Shown piece after piece: positions 1 through 12,300 of a stretch of 64,000 nucleotides of DNA. Within the stretch, counting starts at the first letter, position 1. Each line of letters starts with the position of its first letter. The notes below the pieces were generated by a model that searched no databases, was not told the DNA's origin, and saw nothing but the letters and a program-made list of their open reading frames with translations. This stretch comes from Chimonanthus salicifolius. Lineage: Eukaryota; Streptophyta; Magnoliopsida; Laurales; Calycanthaceae. Position numbers and translations under genes: made by a program. Location: NCBI GenBank assembly GCA_013350335.1, contig CM023540.1:27073175-27137174 (forward strand). The letters run 5' to 3'.

Positions 1-1437
1 ATAGGAGTAGCTGGGCAAAGCAAAGTTCGTTTTTCTCTTGCCATTGACTCGGTATGCCCAATTTTTTATCCCTATGCTCCTTCTTCTTCTTCTTGTTATT
101 GTTAGAATGGAAATGACATAAAAAGGGGGCTTATTGTCTATGAGTATCAAAACTGAAGCCAACTTTATGAGGTACATGCCTAAACGTTGCCATTTTATGT
201 AGATTTAAATCTTATTGTTTGTCACTGACTGGTGGCAATCCATTAGCGTCTTTGGTGCATGTTAGAAATTGGTAAAAACAACTTGATGCATAAAGCAAGT
301 AAAATATCTCACTTAGTATTAAGAAAACCCACTATGTATGTTTTTGGGAAATGATTCGATTCATATCTGTCACAGATTTGTCCTCTTCTAGTGAGCAATA
401 TTAAGAGAGTTGTTGTCATTCATATTTACCTTTAATATTTGGCACAATTGCATTATCTGCCTGTGTTTTGCTGGACTGACTCATTCTTCACATCTTTTAG
501 GTTAGTGCTATGTTAAGACATGCATCCCTCCCATCAGTTTCAGGTCTTATAAATAACCTGCGGAGCCATGGTATGCTGCCATTCGTAGATAACACTATCA
601 ATACTATTGTACATCTTTTGCATGGATTTTTTTTTTTTTTGGTAATAATAAGAAATCCAATCGGTTACTGGGTTATCATCTATTTCTAATGTGATAAACA
701 TCAATGCCTTACTTTGGATATGCATGTTTGTTTTTGCCACCCAAATTGTTACTTGTGTTGCTAAGGGCCAAATACGTCTTTATGAAATGTCACATTTTTT
801 AAGTCATTATTTACATCTCCAGCTACCTACAGTCAATTTGCTCCTTTTTTTTTTTTATAAAAAAAAGTGTAGTGGCAGAAACCGGCTCTAAACGTATGTT
901 TTTTTTTTTCCCCTGTTTTGGTTGCAGCACAAGTTTCATCTATGTTTTGGTTAATACATTCAGATCTCCACGAGCCTAGGGCCACTGCAGCTCTTGAATA
1001 TATGTCCAGTATAGTCTCCAATTTAGAGCCAGTGAGTCACACTCCTGATGGGCAAAGAATGGATCCAGAGAGCCTGCTTTGGCTTGAACATAATAGTAGA
1101 GGAGGAAAATTTAATGTTCATATGAAACGTCGTAATGGAAAAGTGAAATTGATGGTAATGCTCTCTCTCTCTCTCTCTAGCTCATGTGCATGTGCACATG
1201 TGTAGGTTGGTGTGATGCTGGCACATGGTTTTTTGGGGAAAATAACTATTTTTACATCAGGTTGATATTCAAGCGCATGTATAACTTTTTACAATTTTAT
1301 GAAAATTATCCAGAGTGAAGACTTTCATATGGAGCCATCAGGCATTAAATTTGTACCTGTTTCTTCTGGAAATGTGATGGTCAACCAAAATTTGATGCCA
1401 AAGGTTATCTCTCTCTCTCTCTCTCTCCCCCCACACA

Positions 1438-1474
<37 letters not shown>

Positions 1475-2163
1475 CAAAACAAATAGTGACTATACAATAT
1501 ACCCACATTTCTAGTTTATTGTATCACTGAAGTATAGAGAGGTGTTTTTCTCTTCCACAGGTGCAGTTCAATCTCCAGCTATCAGAAAAAGAACGGGTTG
1601 ACAAGGCGAATGTTGTACTTCCATTTGAACACCAAGGTATGGTGCACAGCTTTTGTACTTTGATATTGGGGGGTGAAATTCCGTCCAACCTTTTTCCATA
1701 TGGCCTGCTACACAATCCACCTATTCTGTGCATTCTGTACTTCCATCACCCCATGAAACTTCAGTTACCTATCTATTTACGAAATAGTTCTGCATCCTGC
1801 TGATCATGGTTTGTAACCATTAAGGTTTGTGATTCAAGTTATTATTATTATTTTACTCTATGTAGGTAATTTTTACTGTTCTTTTTCTTCTTATTGACCT
1901 TTGGTGAAAGTGGAAATTAGGTCTGTGACATAACTTACGATGAAATTGTGCATATACCAGGAAATGGCAAAACAGTAGAGATTTACGATGGCCGGCGATC
2001 CCTCTCCGAGGGACAAAACGACCCCTACTCAACCAGACCTGTTTCCTCTAATAAATTGATTACAGAGACTGACTCTGGCAAGGGTGAGATTCACTATCTT
2101 CGTGATTCAGATGATGAACCTCTCGACTCTGATGAGGATCCAGATGATGATTTGGATATTTAG
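1..2163 (+). CDS. ELP5: Elongator complex subunit ELP5, 3' part
   Basis: ELP5 belongs to the ELP4-ELP5-ELP6 RecA-like subcomplex of Elongator, which acts in modification of wobble uridines of tRNAs. Six exons read through in phase: 1-51, 501-570, 928-1154, 1314-1403, 1561-1636 and 1961-2163 (stop TAG 2161-2163), giving 238 residues of the C-terminal part; the start lies left of the window. Recognition rests on plant ELP5 signatures: [12 protein letters not shown], then [14 protein letters not shown], then [13 protein letters not shown] with [12 protein letters not shown], then IYDGRRSL, and the acidic tail [12 protein letters not shown] at the very end. All introns are GT-AG. Intron 4 carries a CT/AC microsatellite. 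The next gene (M50B-like) converges from the other strand. Family identity is confident; the missing 5' exons cannot be judged. Confidence 0.93.
1410..1471. repeat. CT/AC compound microsatellite in ELP5 intron 4
   Basis: A (CT)n tract is followed by a short C run and about 15 AC units, inside the 157-bp intron 1404-1560. It makes up much of the polypyrimidine part of the intron. A shorter (CT)n tract starts intron 3 near 1161. Confidence 0.9.
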
Positions 2164-2960
2164 TGTGTTCGGATGTACCATAGTGCAAGCATTTGGAGAT
2201 TTAAGCAGAATGGATGGTGTTGCGAACAAAGTTTTTGGGGCAGAGTGGAAACTATAAACCACTTGCATGTGCCATTGATGTTTGTTTGTGTCGGAAAAGT
2301 TGCGAAGCCGATATCCACTTGCGTCATTGTCAATTTTCATACCCATCATGAGACCATTTTTTCTTGCTTGTGTCAGTATCAGAGTAACAGGAAGTGTATA
2401 CTGCATAGGGCTAATTATTGTGTTATTGAAGAGAAGTTATCTTTCACATTTTATCTAACTGAAAGATCTGTAAGTGTTTTATTAATGTTTATTTCGTTTG
2501 ACGTATTTGTTCTGTTGTGGGTTCAATAGAAATTATTCTATGATTCATGTTATGGCATTCATGATTCATATAAAAGCTCAAGGACATTGGTTTGGTCTCT
2601 CCAAAATGCTTCTCGCTACGGTACTTAGACTCTCTATGCCAATATGTGGAGCTTATGGTGAGAACGCAATAATAGAATCTTTTAAGAATCGTGTTGAGTC
2701 GATTGATACAGTTTTTGCTAAGTGTACCCATACCTCATGGGCTTCTCTTGTGGAATTCAGAAATATCTCTATAAATCAACATTTTGCGTATCTTGAAAGA
2801 ATGTGTTAACATACCTTAGTTTCTTTTGTTAGTGTTGTTTTCAGTTTTTGTATTGTTCGTTGGTGTATTGGAGTAGCGGGTTGTTTGTTTCTTCTGTTTC
2901 TATATTTGCACCTCAAGTGTCTCCTTTTCTATAAATATAGTAACCATTAAAAAAAAAAAC
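2164..2960 (+). other. Probable 3' untranslated region of ELP5
   Basis: Non-coding sequence after the ELP5 stop, moderately T-rich, with scattered AATAAA-like words and an A-run near 2949. A 103-codon open frame at 2498-2809 has no recognisable domain and is not called. Where the transcript ends cannot be fixed from sequence. Confidence 0.4.
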
Positions 2961-3585
2961 TCAAAAGGAGGTTAGAGCATTGACTTCATTTGAAGAAGGT
3001 GCATTGGAATTTCCCTCTTTTCTGTGGGTTTGGTCCATCCAGGATGGAGCCAGCAGCAGCTGAAGATGATCATAATTATGATAAGTATTTTTTCCATTTA
3101 TCTGGGCCAGCCTTATGTTTTCTACAATTTGATTCTACTCCATAAATGAATTCGTATGAACATTTAGAACCCATGTGGTTTTGACAGATTTTTTCACAAG
3201 AGTCGACCGTCTAAGTTGAGCCGGTATTTTAAAATTTATGAATCATGCAAAAATGTATTTACTATACGTTTGTACAAATACATCGTTTTTTAGGGATGAA
3301 ATAAATATTTTCAGTATTAATAAATTTGCATCAAAGTTTCAGGTAGATGAAATTAGTAGCTTTGGTATTGATGATTGTAGTTTTTTATTCAAATAATGTA
3401 TTCAAAGTTGCAAATTGCAGGCCCAACTTTCTATCAAAACTTTCATCCTAGGCATCTAAACATCTAAAGATGATAATCATTTTCAAGGCCTCTAACATCA
3501 ATGGTGGAAATGAGTGTACAAAAAATAGCCTTTAATCTAATTGGCCAGTGTTCGTTGTGTTTTCATGATTATGATATGAAAAATT

Positions 3586-3715
3586 CATGGGTATAAATCT
3601 CGATATCGATTTATAAATTTTTCTTCTATTTTTTCTTTAAAAAAAAAAAAACCACCTTTATCAACCAATGCATATCATATCAGCCAAGATTTTTACCCCT
3701 GGGATATATTAACCA
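3586..3715. repeat. Diverged palindromic ATATCG-type element
   Basis: Contains CGATATCGAT, a central A-run and ATATCATATCAGCC, the same arrangement (palindromic words, T/A-rich core, ATATCATATCAG) as copies near 23120, 30813 and 36390. Ends are eroded and no target duplication is visible. Confidence 0.4.
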
Positions 3716-4706
3716 TACATCAACAATATAAAAATTGTCAGAATACTGTTAGGTCAATATGTCAAACGATATGGTTGAAACATCAAACGATGCCACTCCT
3801 AATGGCGCCTATATTTTTGTAACAGCTGAAGGTAATTCTCAAGTATGAATTCTACAGGTTAAATATCCAACTAAACTAACTTTTAGTATCCATCATTTAT
3901 CCCATTAATTTGGTGTACGATGTTTTATATTCTGACTTTGGCAAATTGATTCTATGATCCGATTGTCTAGTTTAAGCAGATGGGACTTGACATTGAAGTC
4001 CATACCAGTTGTGCTAAAGGTTTTTGTCAAATTATAAATATAATATTCTCCCATAATATGCTACTTAGTACAAATTGTGGTATGGATATTGTATCCACAT
4101 AAATATCAACTAATAGATGGCATTCGTTGAGCATAAGTGGTATGGACATTGCACAATATTATCCGATTGTTCATTTAGCATTGAATTTTTAACTGTGCCT
4201 TGGCCCAATTACATTGAGTCAACTGAGTTAGGTTTAGCAAAATTTTAATCTATGTAAAGGATGCAACTTCAGTTACAAATCTTGGCATACAGAAACTTTT
4301 GGGTCTCAAATATAGAATTATAGAATAACGTTTTGGCTAATATTTGAAACTTTTGACCAATTTATTTTTTTCAAGATGACATATTTCAGCTGATATTCAG
4401 ACCAAAAAAAAAGAAAAAATTCTACCAATATTAAAACTTCGAACAATGCTTTAACTTTCCGCTGAAATTTGTAACTGAGAGGGTGCAAGTAGAACCAAGG
4501 CGGTGGTCACCCAGCCAACAGATATGCCCATTTGTGGTTCATGGTAGTATCAATCAAATTATGCAGTTCCTGCCATGCACACTGGATTTCACATTCCTAC
4601 CAACTTAAAAGAGAGGATCACATCAAATTTTCATCTGTGGCCACAGGCCATCATGTGGATGGTGTGTGTGAGAGAGAAATGAAAAAAATCCAATATATTT
4701 TGTTTT

Positions 4707-4813
4707 GTTTTGGATAACATGGGTATCTCTACCCCACGTTGGAGGTGAGACTAATCCCACGGATATACAAAACCATCCGCAAGCCTCGTGTATTCAAGCA
4801 AGCCCTAGAGGAG
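4707..4813 (-). mobile_element. Truncated tRNA-derived SINE-like repeat
   Basis: The block starting GGATAACATGGGTATC and continuing through TTGGAGGTGAGACTAATC matches 35666-35760 base for base in large part. The tRNA-like head seen in that copy is missing here, so this is a 5'-truncated copy in minus orientation. Confidence 0.5.
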
Positions 4814-6382
4814 TCCAATATATTTAAGATCATATGATCTGTATAAATTTCAAGGCAGGGCAATGATGTCACTGAGAAAATACTGAATCCACATTTTATT
4901 CTCTATCAATGTTATTTTCAAACTTTATTTCCATTTAAGAAATTTTTGAATATGGCTTTAATTAAATATAGTGTAGATGCCGACATCTCACACTTGTGTT
5001 AGAAGACTCCAACACTTGCACTTGTACAATGAACAACCAATAGATCAATGCTGCAAAGGGTGCTAAAAAATTTCCTGAGTTCGGATGGAACCGATTCAAA
5101 AAATACACGGGGTGCAAAGAAATGGGGTCAATGCCCAGAATGTTGAATAATTTTCAGTTTCCCAGAAAAGGATGATATAGAATCAAGAATGCTGGTCCTT
5201 CATAAATTAAAAAATGGAGTGCAATTGTATCTTACATGTAGACAGTACAAACTGCAGTTCTTGAACCTGAAAAAATGTGATGAAGTAAGAAGTATTAGAC
5301 ATGGAACAGTGGCAGTTAACTGGTCTCTATCAATAACAGGAATTTCTAGGCAAATTGAATCCCAGTTTATAAGAACCTATTCTTCCTGATTCAGAGCTTT
5401 TTCTTTTTTCTTTTGAGAAGAAAACATTTGTCACTTTCTTGAATTCCTTGAGAGGTTTGATAAGATCAAAACACCATCTCAACTGCACTTTCTTGAATTC
5501 CGTGAGACATTTCCTGAGCTCACTTGAGACGTTTCCTAAGCTCAAATACCATCTCTCTAAACCTCTTAATCTCAGTTGTAGATCTATCTGATTTCATCAT
5601 CCGGGCTAAAAATCAGCGCGGTCCACTCATTTGATAGGGCAAATAGCCAAATGCTTTTTTACTACTTCCATGGATCTTTATACATTGTCGCTGGCTTGAT
5701 TGGGTTTTCCTTCTGACTAGGAAACTTGGAAAGATAGAAACCTTTGCCTGAGGAATGGTCAGATAAGGGAGAGTAAACCTAAATAGGGTAGAAAAGAAGG
5801 CCTATTGCTTTGTTAGATCAAAGCAGAACAACAACTGATCAAAGCATGGTTGTGGAAACAATTGCAATCTTATAGGACTTTTCTACTTGTGCCATCAGGA
5901 AAATTGATTGGTCATCACAAAAACAATATATTGACAATCTAAACAACTTTAATGTCTTGTTTGACATCTCCTTCTATAGTGAAGCAGAGGATGATGTCTA
6001 CCCTCCTAAGGATAAGGAACCCAATTTCACAAGTTCAGTCCCAAAAAGTTTGAACCATAGATCAGTGTAAACGTAATTTTCATAGAGAGGCAAATAGAGA
6101 GATTTTTTTACTCAATGAAGTCCATCTTTGAGGAATTACCATGAAAAGGCCAAGAACACAAAATCATGCTAAACAGATGACCCTGGGAAGTCAATGAAAT
6201 GGACAGATGAAGACAAAAGGAAGTGGTCCATATTCTACTCAAAATGAATGGTCAAGAACATTTAAGCATGGTCATTTTTACCTAACTAATGAAAACATTT
6301 TCTGCATGCAGGCCTACAGAAAAGTCATTTCTACCAACTGATATAAATTAAAAAATAAATGAATAAAGAGATGGATTCTACC

Positions 6383-9300
6383 TCAAGACAAGATGACGAG
6401 ACCAAGGTACATGGATGCACTTAGAAACAGAAGTGATATAAATCCCCTGCATGAAAAGTAAATCAAAAAGATAAAAACAAATAAAAAAGAAATAGAATAC
6501 AATGTGTTTCTTCGACAACACGTATTTGAGGAAACTCTTCCTGCATATGCAGCCAGCACTACATGTGAAGTAAACGATGCCAGCCAAATTTAAGATCCAT
6601 ATGAACATAAAATGGCTTGAAAATCACACTGGTTTGGAAATGGGGTCAACTGGATTTGTTAACCAAACCCTGTCTGGTGAATTGAGTAACCACAAAATTG
6701 AGTTGTGGAATAAGAAATCTCTAGTCTATCACAAAATTGAAGTGCAATATTTTGTTTTTGCGAGCAAAATAACCACGCAACCACTTATCGCATGCTCTTC
6801 CATTGTGCTGAATCTCACCAAATAACTCCCCATGCAACACCATTACAAGGGCAAGGACAAACTTCAGCAAACTTCTCGGCATCGCTGGAATGGACTCTTC
6901 GCGATATTGTATCATCATAAATATCTGCACCAATTTAGACAAAAGAAACCTCAACTTTCATAATCAGATTCCTTCCCAGCAGACAAACATTGGTTTTTTT
7001 AAGAACATAAGAGAAAAATAGCCTGATTAAATTGATAGGCCTAGATCATACCATAAACTGAGAACAAGCTGTTCATTACACCTGCAGTCATGAATGAAGC
7101 AGATAAGCTAGAGGGATGAAAGGCATATTGTCCTAGTGTTTTTTTTTTTTTTTTTGTTTATTTGAAAGCGGCATATAGTCCTAGATTAAAGAGATTGGAT
7201 AATTTATTAGACCAAAAAGGGTACAAGTGGGTCTAGTTTTCAGTAGACTTTAAAGCATTCATAGCTAGCTAGCAGTCCATCATAAATTGTAGGATCACAG
7301 AATAAGAAATTCTTCGTGAAATCTACAATCTATGATAGGGTTGATCATATCAATGGTTTGGATCACCACAGATTGATTAGCACATGTACAATTGAATGGC
7401 CAAACATATGGCATGTGAATGACCAAATGTTGTAGAATTCTAAAGGAACCACATAAGCAGATTGGTTCGTACCTATAAACAGAATGGTGTACCGAAGAAT
7501 GCGGACCTTTGTTGTTTCTTGCAAAACCCAGATTATTGCAAGAAAGATAATAAAACCTGACTTATTGAAACTTCAAAAAAATCAGTTACATGCTCATATT
7601 AAATAAGAACATTCATGAACTGATCATGAACAAGAACTGCTTACCAATACAAAGCCCTCGAAGCAACCACTGCAAGATAAATTACGGAAACAATAAATAG
7701 CAGATAATCAATAAGGTATAAAACAGAACCCCCTCCACTTCCTCCCCAAACACCCACCCACCCATACAAAACAAAGAAAGAAAAGAAGAAGCAACTTCCA
7801 AAGAACATTTCTTGCTTGTATAACTTCTAGAGGCACATCTCATTTTAATGTGTTGCATTCAAGTGATATAAATAGAAGAAAATCAATATACATAGTAAAA
7901 ATTAACTAATAGCTTGGGGAGTAGGAGTCACTCCTTAGTGTATCTTTTGTTGGGAGGGACGTGGTGTTGTATCTCTTCTTTTGCTTTTTTTTTTTTTGTT
8001 TCTTTTCCTTCTCCTTTATCTTGGGTCTGGGCATAACTCTCCTATACCTTGGATCCCCTCATGTACTCACTCTTTGTTTTTTAATGAATTAAGTCGTCAA
8101 TGTTTAAAAAAAAAAAAAACTAATACCTTTAGCTACTTACATTTTTGGCAACAAAGAGAACGATGAGCAAAGCAACACCTAAACAACCAGCAGCAATTCT
8201 TGAAACCAGAAGATTTGTTGAGGCAAGTATAAAAACCATTCCCCAAAATGATGACCCAAGATCTGGATGCAGAAGGAGCATTATATGAATGCATAAGCTG
8301 GCAAAAGATACATGGAGACTAATACTCGGATGTGACTCTTAAGTAATATATTATATGATACAGTCAAGAAAGCCAATGCTCCTAGTGCTCAAAATGGCAA
8401 AGTGATCAGCCATTGATATGGTGACTCTATGCCCCAATACCTCCTATATCATAGTCATTATCAAGTAAAAATGAGGTCCATTTGGATAGTCACTATATGG
8501 GTAAGATATTTTTGGGGTGTCTAACATCACTGGCCCAACAGGAAAGTCTGCATTCCATCACCAAAAAGTTAATCCACCTGCAATTGGTAGCTGACCAATG
8601 CTTGATCAAATACTTAAATTTCCTCCATAGGAAAAAAGAAAAGTACCAGCAATACTAATGATGCAAAAATCATGAACCGTTTCTGAAAATTTTGCATCAC
8701 ATTGTGAGAATGCAAGATTAAGGATCTAAGTGTATTACATCCAGCAGGCAAAATCACCCAGTATATGCCACCACGAGTTTGTGTGACTCCACCTTCATTT
8801 GCATGGACTTGGATTCCTTCCACCTACAAGTTGAATCAAATTAATCATGATGAAGACAAAACCGCAGTTAGATGATACAATTACTTATTCAAGCCCAGGA
8901 CATAATAAGTAAGCATGTTACATATTCACATGAATCTCATCTTGCTGACTTCCAATACAAAGATATGGGTACTGGTAGACATAAATAAAAAAAGTGGGAA
9001 AGACTTTATGCCTTTCAAAGTCCAGGAAATGGATATGAATATCTCATTGATTGCATGCCATTCATATTTAGTTTTTAATGATTTATCTAAGAAAGTCTCA
9101 CTAACTGTTAATTGATAAGACTTTGTTTCTAGAAGGTTTTTTTTTTTTAATTTTGCCTCTCTCATTCTTTTAATTTTTACCATGAATTACTAGTTCTGTT
9201 TATCGCTTTTTAAAAACAAAAGCATTCTGTTAGACTTCCAACTAATCACAAAAGGAAAAAACAAAGTTGAAAATCTTCTTAGTATTATCTTTCACTGCTA

Positions 9301-12300
9301 AATATCCTGAGAACAAGTATCATTTGTGACAATGCTCTACAGAATTACCACACTTTTCAACAGAAGTAATTTAGATAAAGTAAGAAGCAGAGTTGTGACT
9401 TGTGAATTAATTTGCACTACAAGAAATAATAGTACAAAAAAACATTTTTGAGTAAGCATACAATTTTCTCACCTGGCCACACGTTAGCTTGCAAGCTAGA
9501 GCATGGCTTGTTTCGTGAAGAAAAACAGTGATAAGCTTAAAAGGTGTCAGCAGTACTGTCCTCCACAACTACAATGATTCGAGAACAAAACAAACTTATC
9601 AACAAAAAAAGGACTTACTACTTAGAGACAATCATTGAATGAAAAACAATCCAAGAAGAATATTTCATGAAATAAACGTCCAGATTCTCTTCCTTCAGTA
9701 AAAGTATAATTTTTTGTCAGATCAAAAGAATCAAAGAGAAAAGGGAAATGCACAGTAAAGAGATGTATACCTTACATGCTCACTAGAAAACCTGTATGTA
9801 GATAATTCCCCTCAGAAGGTAAGTAAATATAAACAGGACAAATTTATCCACCATAAAGTGACATCATAGTCAATAAAAATATCACTCCCATCCACTCTGT
9901 GCTTTGCCATAGTCTCCGCAATTCAATTGCATTTGTAGATATATGACAACAAGATGGATCATAGGCTAATAAAGTAATTTTTGGTTATTCTGTCAATATT
10001 AGTAGGCTGTTATTAAAATAATTACTTTCCAAATATTATTATTTCTATTTGAGTTGTAGCTAAGCCTATTTGTATACAATTCAGATGGAAATAATAATAT
10101 TTGTAAAGTAAATATTCTAAAAACAATCCCTATTTTCATTCTAAATGTACCCACTACCACATTATCGCTGGTGTACTAGATCACCATATCAATCCTCTCC
10201 TCTTATTGAAAGGTGCAACTCTCCATTGTAAAAAAGTTACGCTCATGCTTTTACCAAACACTAAATGGACATAAAAAAGGCCAAAATCCTACATGACTCC
10301 TCCTTGCTAATGTATAATTTGCCTCCATTGATACTTTTGGATCAAGTGCACAATAAAACAATTTGATTGTGAAATCTCCCAAAAATTTCCACATTCAAAT
10401 CATGCGGTCCAACTCCTTCCAGCAAATATGAAGATTGTTAGGAAAATCTAATAGATTATTAATTCAATAGACTCCTGGTCAAATCACTACAAAAGTCCCA
10501 CAACCTCATTAGTCATAACATTGACCAATGTGGATCGTTCATCAACAACCACCACCCTGTACACACATGGGAATGACACTATAAAACCATATCTCCCACC
10601 CCAAGGTCATCCCATCATTGAACTTAGTTCCTCTTTCCCACAATAAATCTTAAACCAATACATAACACCTTTCCTCAATCTAACTACCTACCTAATCTCA
10701 AAAGTAGATCACCACAAACTAGATTTTCACCTCTTATTGAATCTATTCTGGAAGGTGGACCTCAACCATCCTTATACACCACAATGGCTTTTCTTCCAAT
10801 GAGTAGTCCATGAACATTTATCTATAAAACCCAAATTTTGTCTAACCAAAACGCAATTCATCATCTTTGATTTAAATATATCCTCATAATTGCAACTTAA
10901 TCGTCATCATCACCATCATTGAAGTCATCTATCCCTTTAATCTGGAGTTGGCATTACGATTGGATTTGACAAATATTTGCTATGGGATTACTATCTATTT
11001 AAATCCCATAGGACTTGAACCCACAACCTTGAGCACTTGCTAACTATTCTAGGGGTTCAAGTCATAGTTGCAACTTAATCGATGCACCTCGTTCTCTCGT
11101 CAAAACTATCTGGATTTTCTTGACTTTTAAGCCACAAAAGAAAAGATTTTGAATGAGACAATATATTGGTAAGTTCAAGAAGAATTGCCATAGTATGTGT
11201 CATCTCCCCTCCCGAAAGACAATTTTCTTCAAGCAATCAATTTCATTTCAAAGCTCTCAATTATTGGATTCCATGTTGAGAATGAATCTAGGATTTGCTC
11301 CCAAAGGAAGCCCCTATTAATTAATCAAGAAACCATTTGCTTTATAACTAATCATATTTGTTAACTCCATTGTAATTTAAATTGTAACAAAAACCAACAA
11401 CCAAGGGATGGAATGAAGAAATATGGATGATGTTTAAAATGTTTTTGAATAAAAGGAAATAAATTTTAAGAGGAAGGATTAAATCTAACATCAAACAAAT
11501 GAGGATTGATTCCGGATTTTTATCATCCGCCGGATGGGTGGCGGACGGGAACCCCATGAATGATTGTATGAGTCCATGAATATTTAAAAGTTAATTGATT
11601 AACTATGGATTATCAAGTTATGAAATAAAAAGAAAGGAATGATGGTTGACCCATGGTATTTAAAATAAAACAAGGATTAAAAAAAACGGGTCAAAAACCA
11701 AGGAGTGAGGTTCGGCCAGGTTGTATGGCCGAACCCCATTGATGGGTCTTGGTGAACATGAACACATCTTAGCCACGTCGTATGGCCGAACACCAAGAAA
11801 CTCTTCCCTAGATTAACTATCAAATCAAACACAACTTCAAATCAACAAAGGATGAAATTAAAGTTCCATATTTCTTCTCTCCATGCATCTTAACAAAAAT
11901 CAAAGTATCATTCACAATTGCAAGCTATGATTTTGAGCCCACCATAAGCCACACTCAAATCACGAGTCAACTCCAAATTTCTCCTATCCTTAGACAATAA
12001 TCTCCCAGTTCTTTTGCTACAATGGTAAATAAAAAAACGAAGAGAGTGGACCTCCATGTCTTAAAACTTTGGAACTATGAAATAAATGTCTAGCATAGAA
12101 TAATAGAATTTCCTGAAAGTTAATAAAGACCAGAATAATTCTTGATGTTCAACACTCCTTTGCTTGTCCATGCTAATGACTAATGACATTCCTATCCAAT
12201 CCATCATTCATGAACCAAATTGCAGCACATCTTGAGTGGCTGCACTCCAAAGAATCATGCTTTCCCATAATGTTGTTGTCTTCTAACTAGAGAGGGGTCC

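Larger units (their letters stand above)
2961..6382. other. Intergenic, between two convergent genes
   Basis: AT-rich sequence without a supportable gene. It holds a diverged relative of the palindromic ATATCG element around 3586-3715 and a truncated SINE-like copy near 4707-4813. The last few hundred bases before 6383 are likely the 3' untranslated region of the M50B-like gene on the minus strand. Confidence 0.6.

Noticed and set aside
2498..2809. 103-codon frame after ELP5
   Set aside because: No domain, probably in the 3' untranslated region.
9960..10125. Inverted AATAATATTTG-type repeat in intron 1 of the M50B-like gene
   Set aside because: Short AT-only arms that are expected by chance in this composition.
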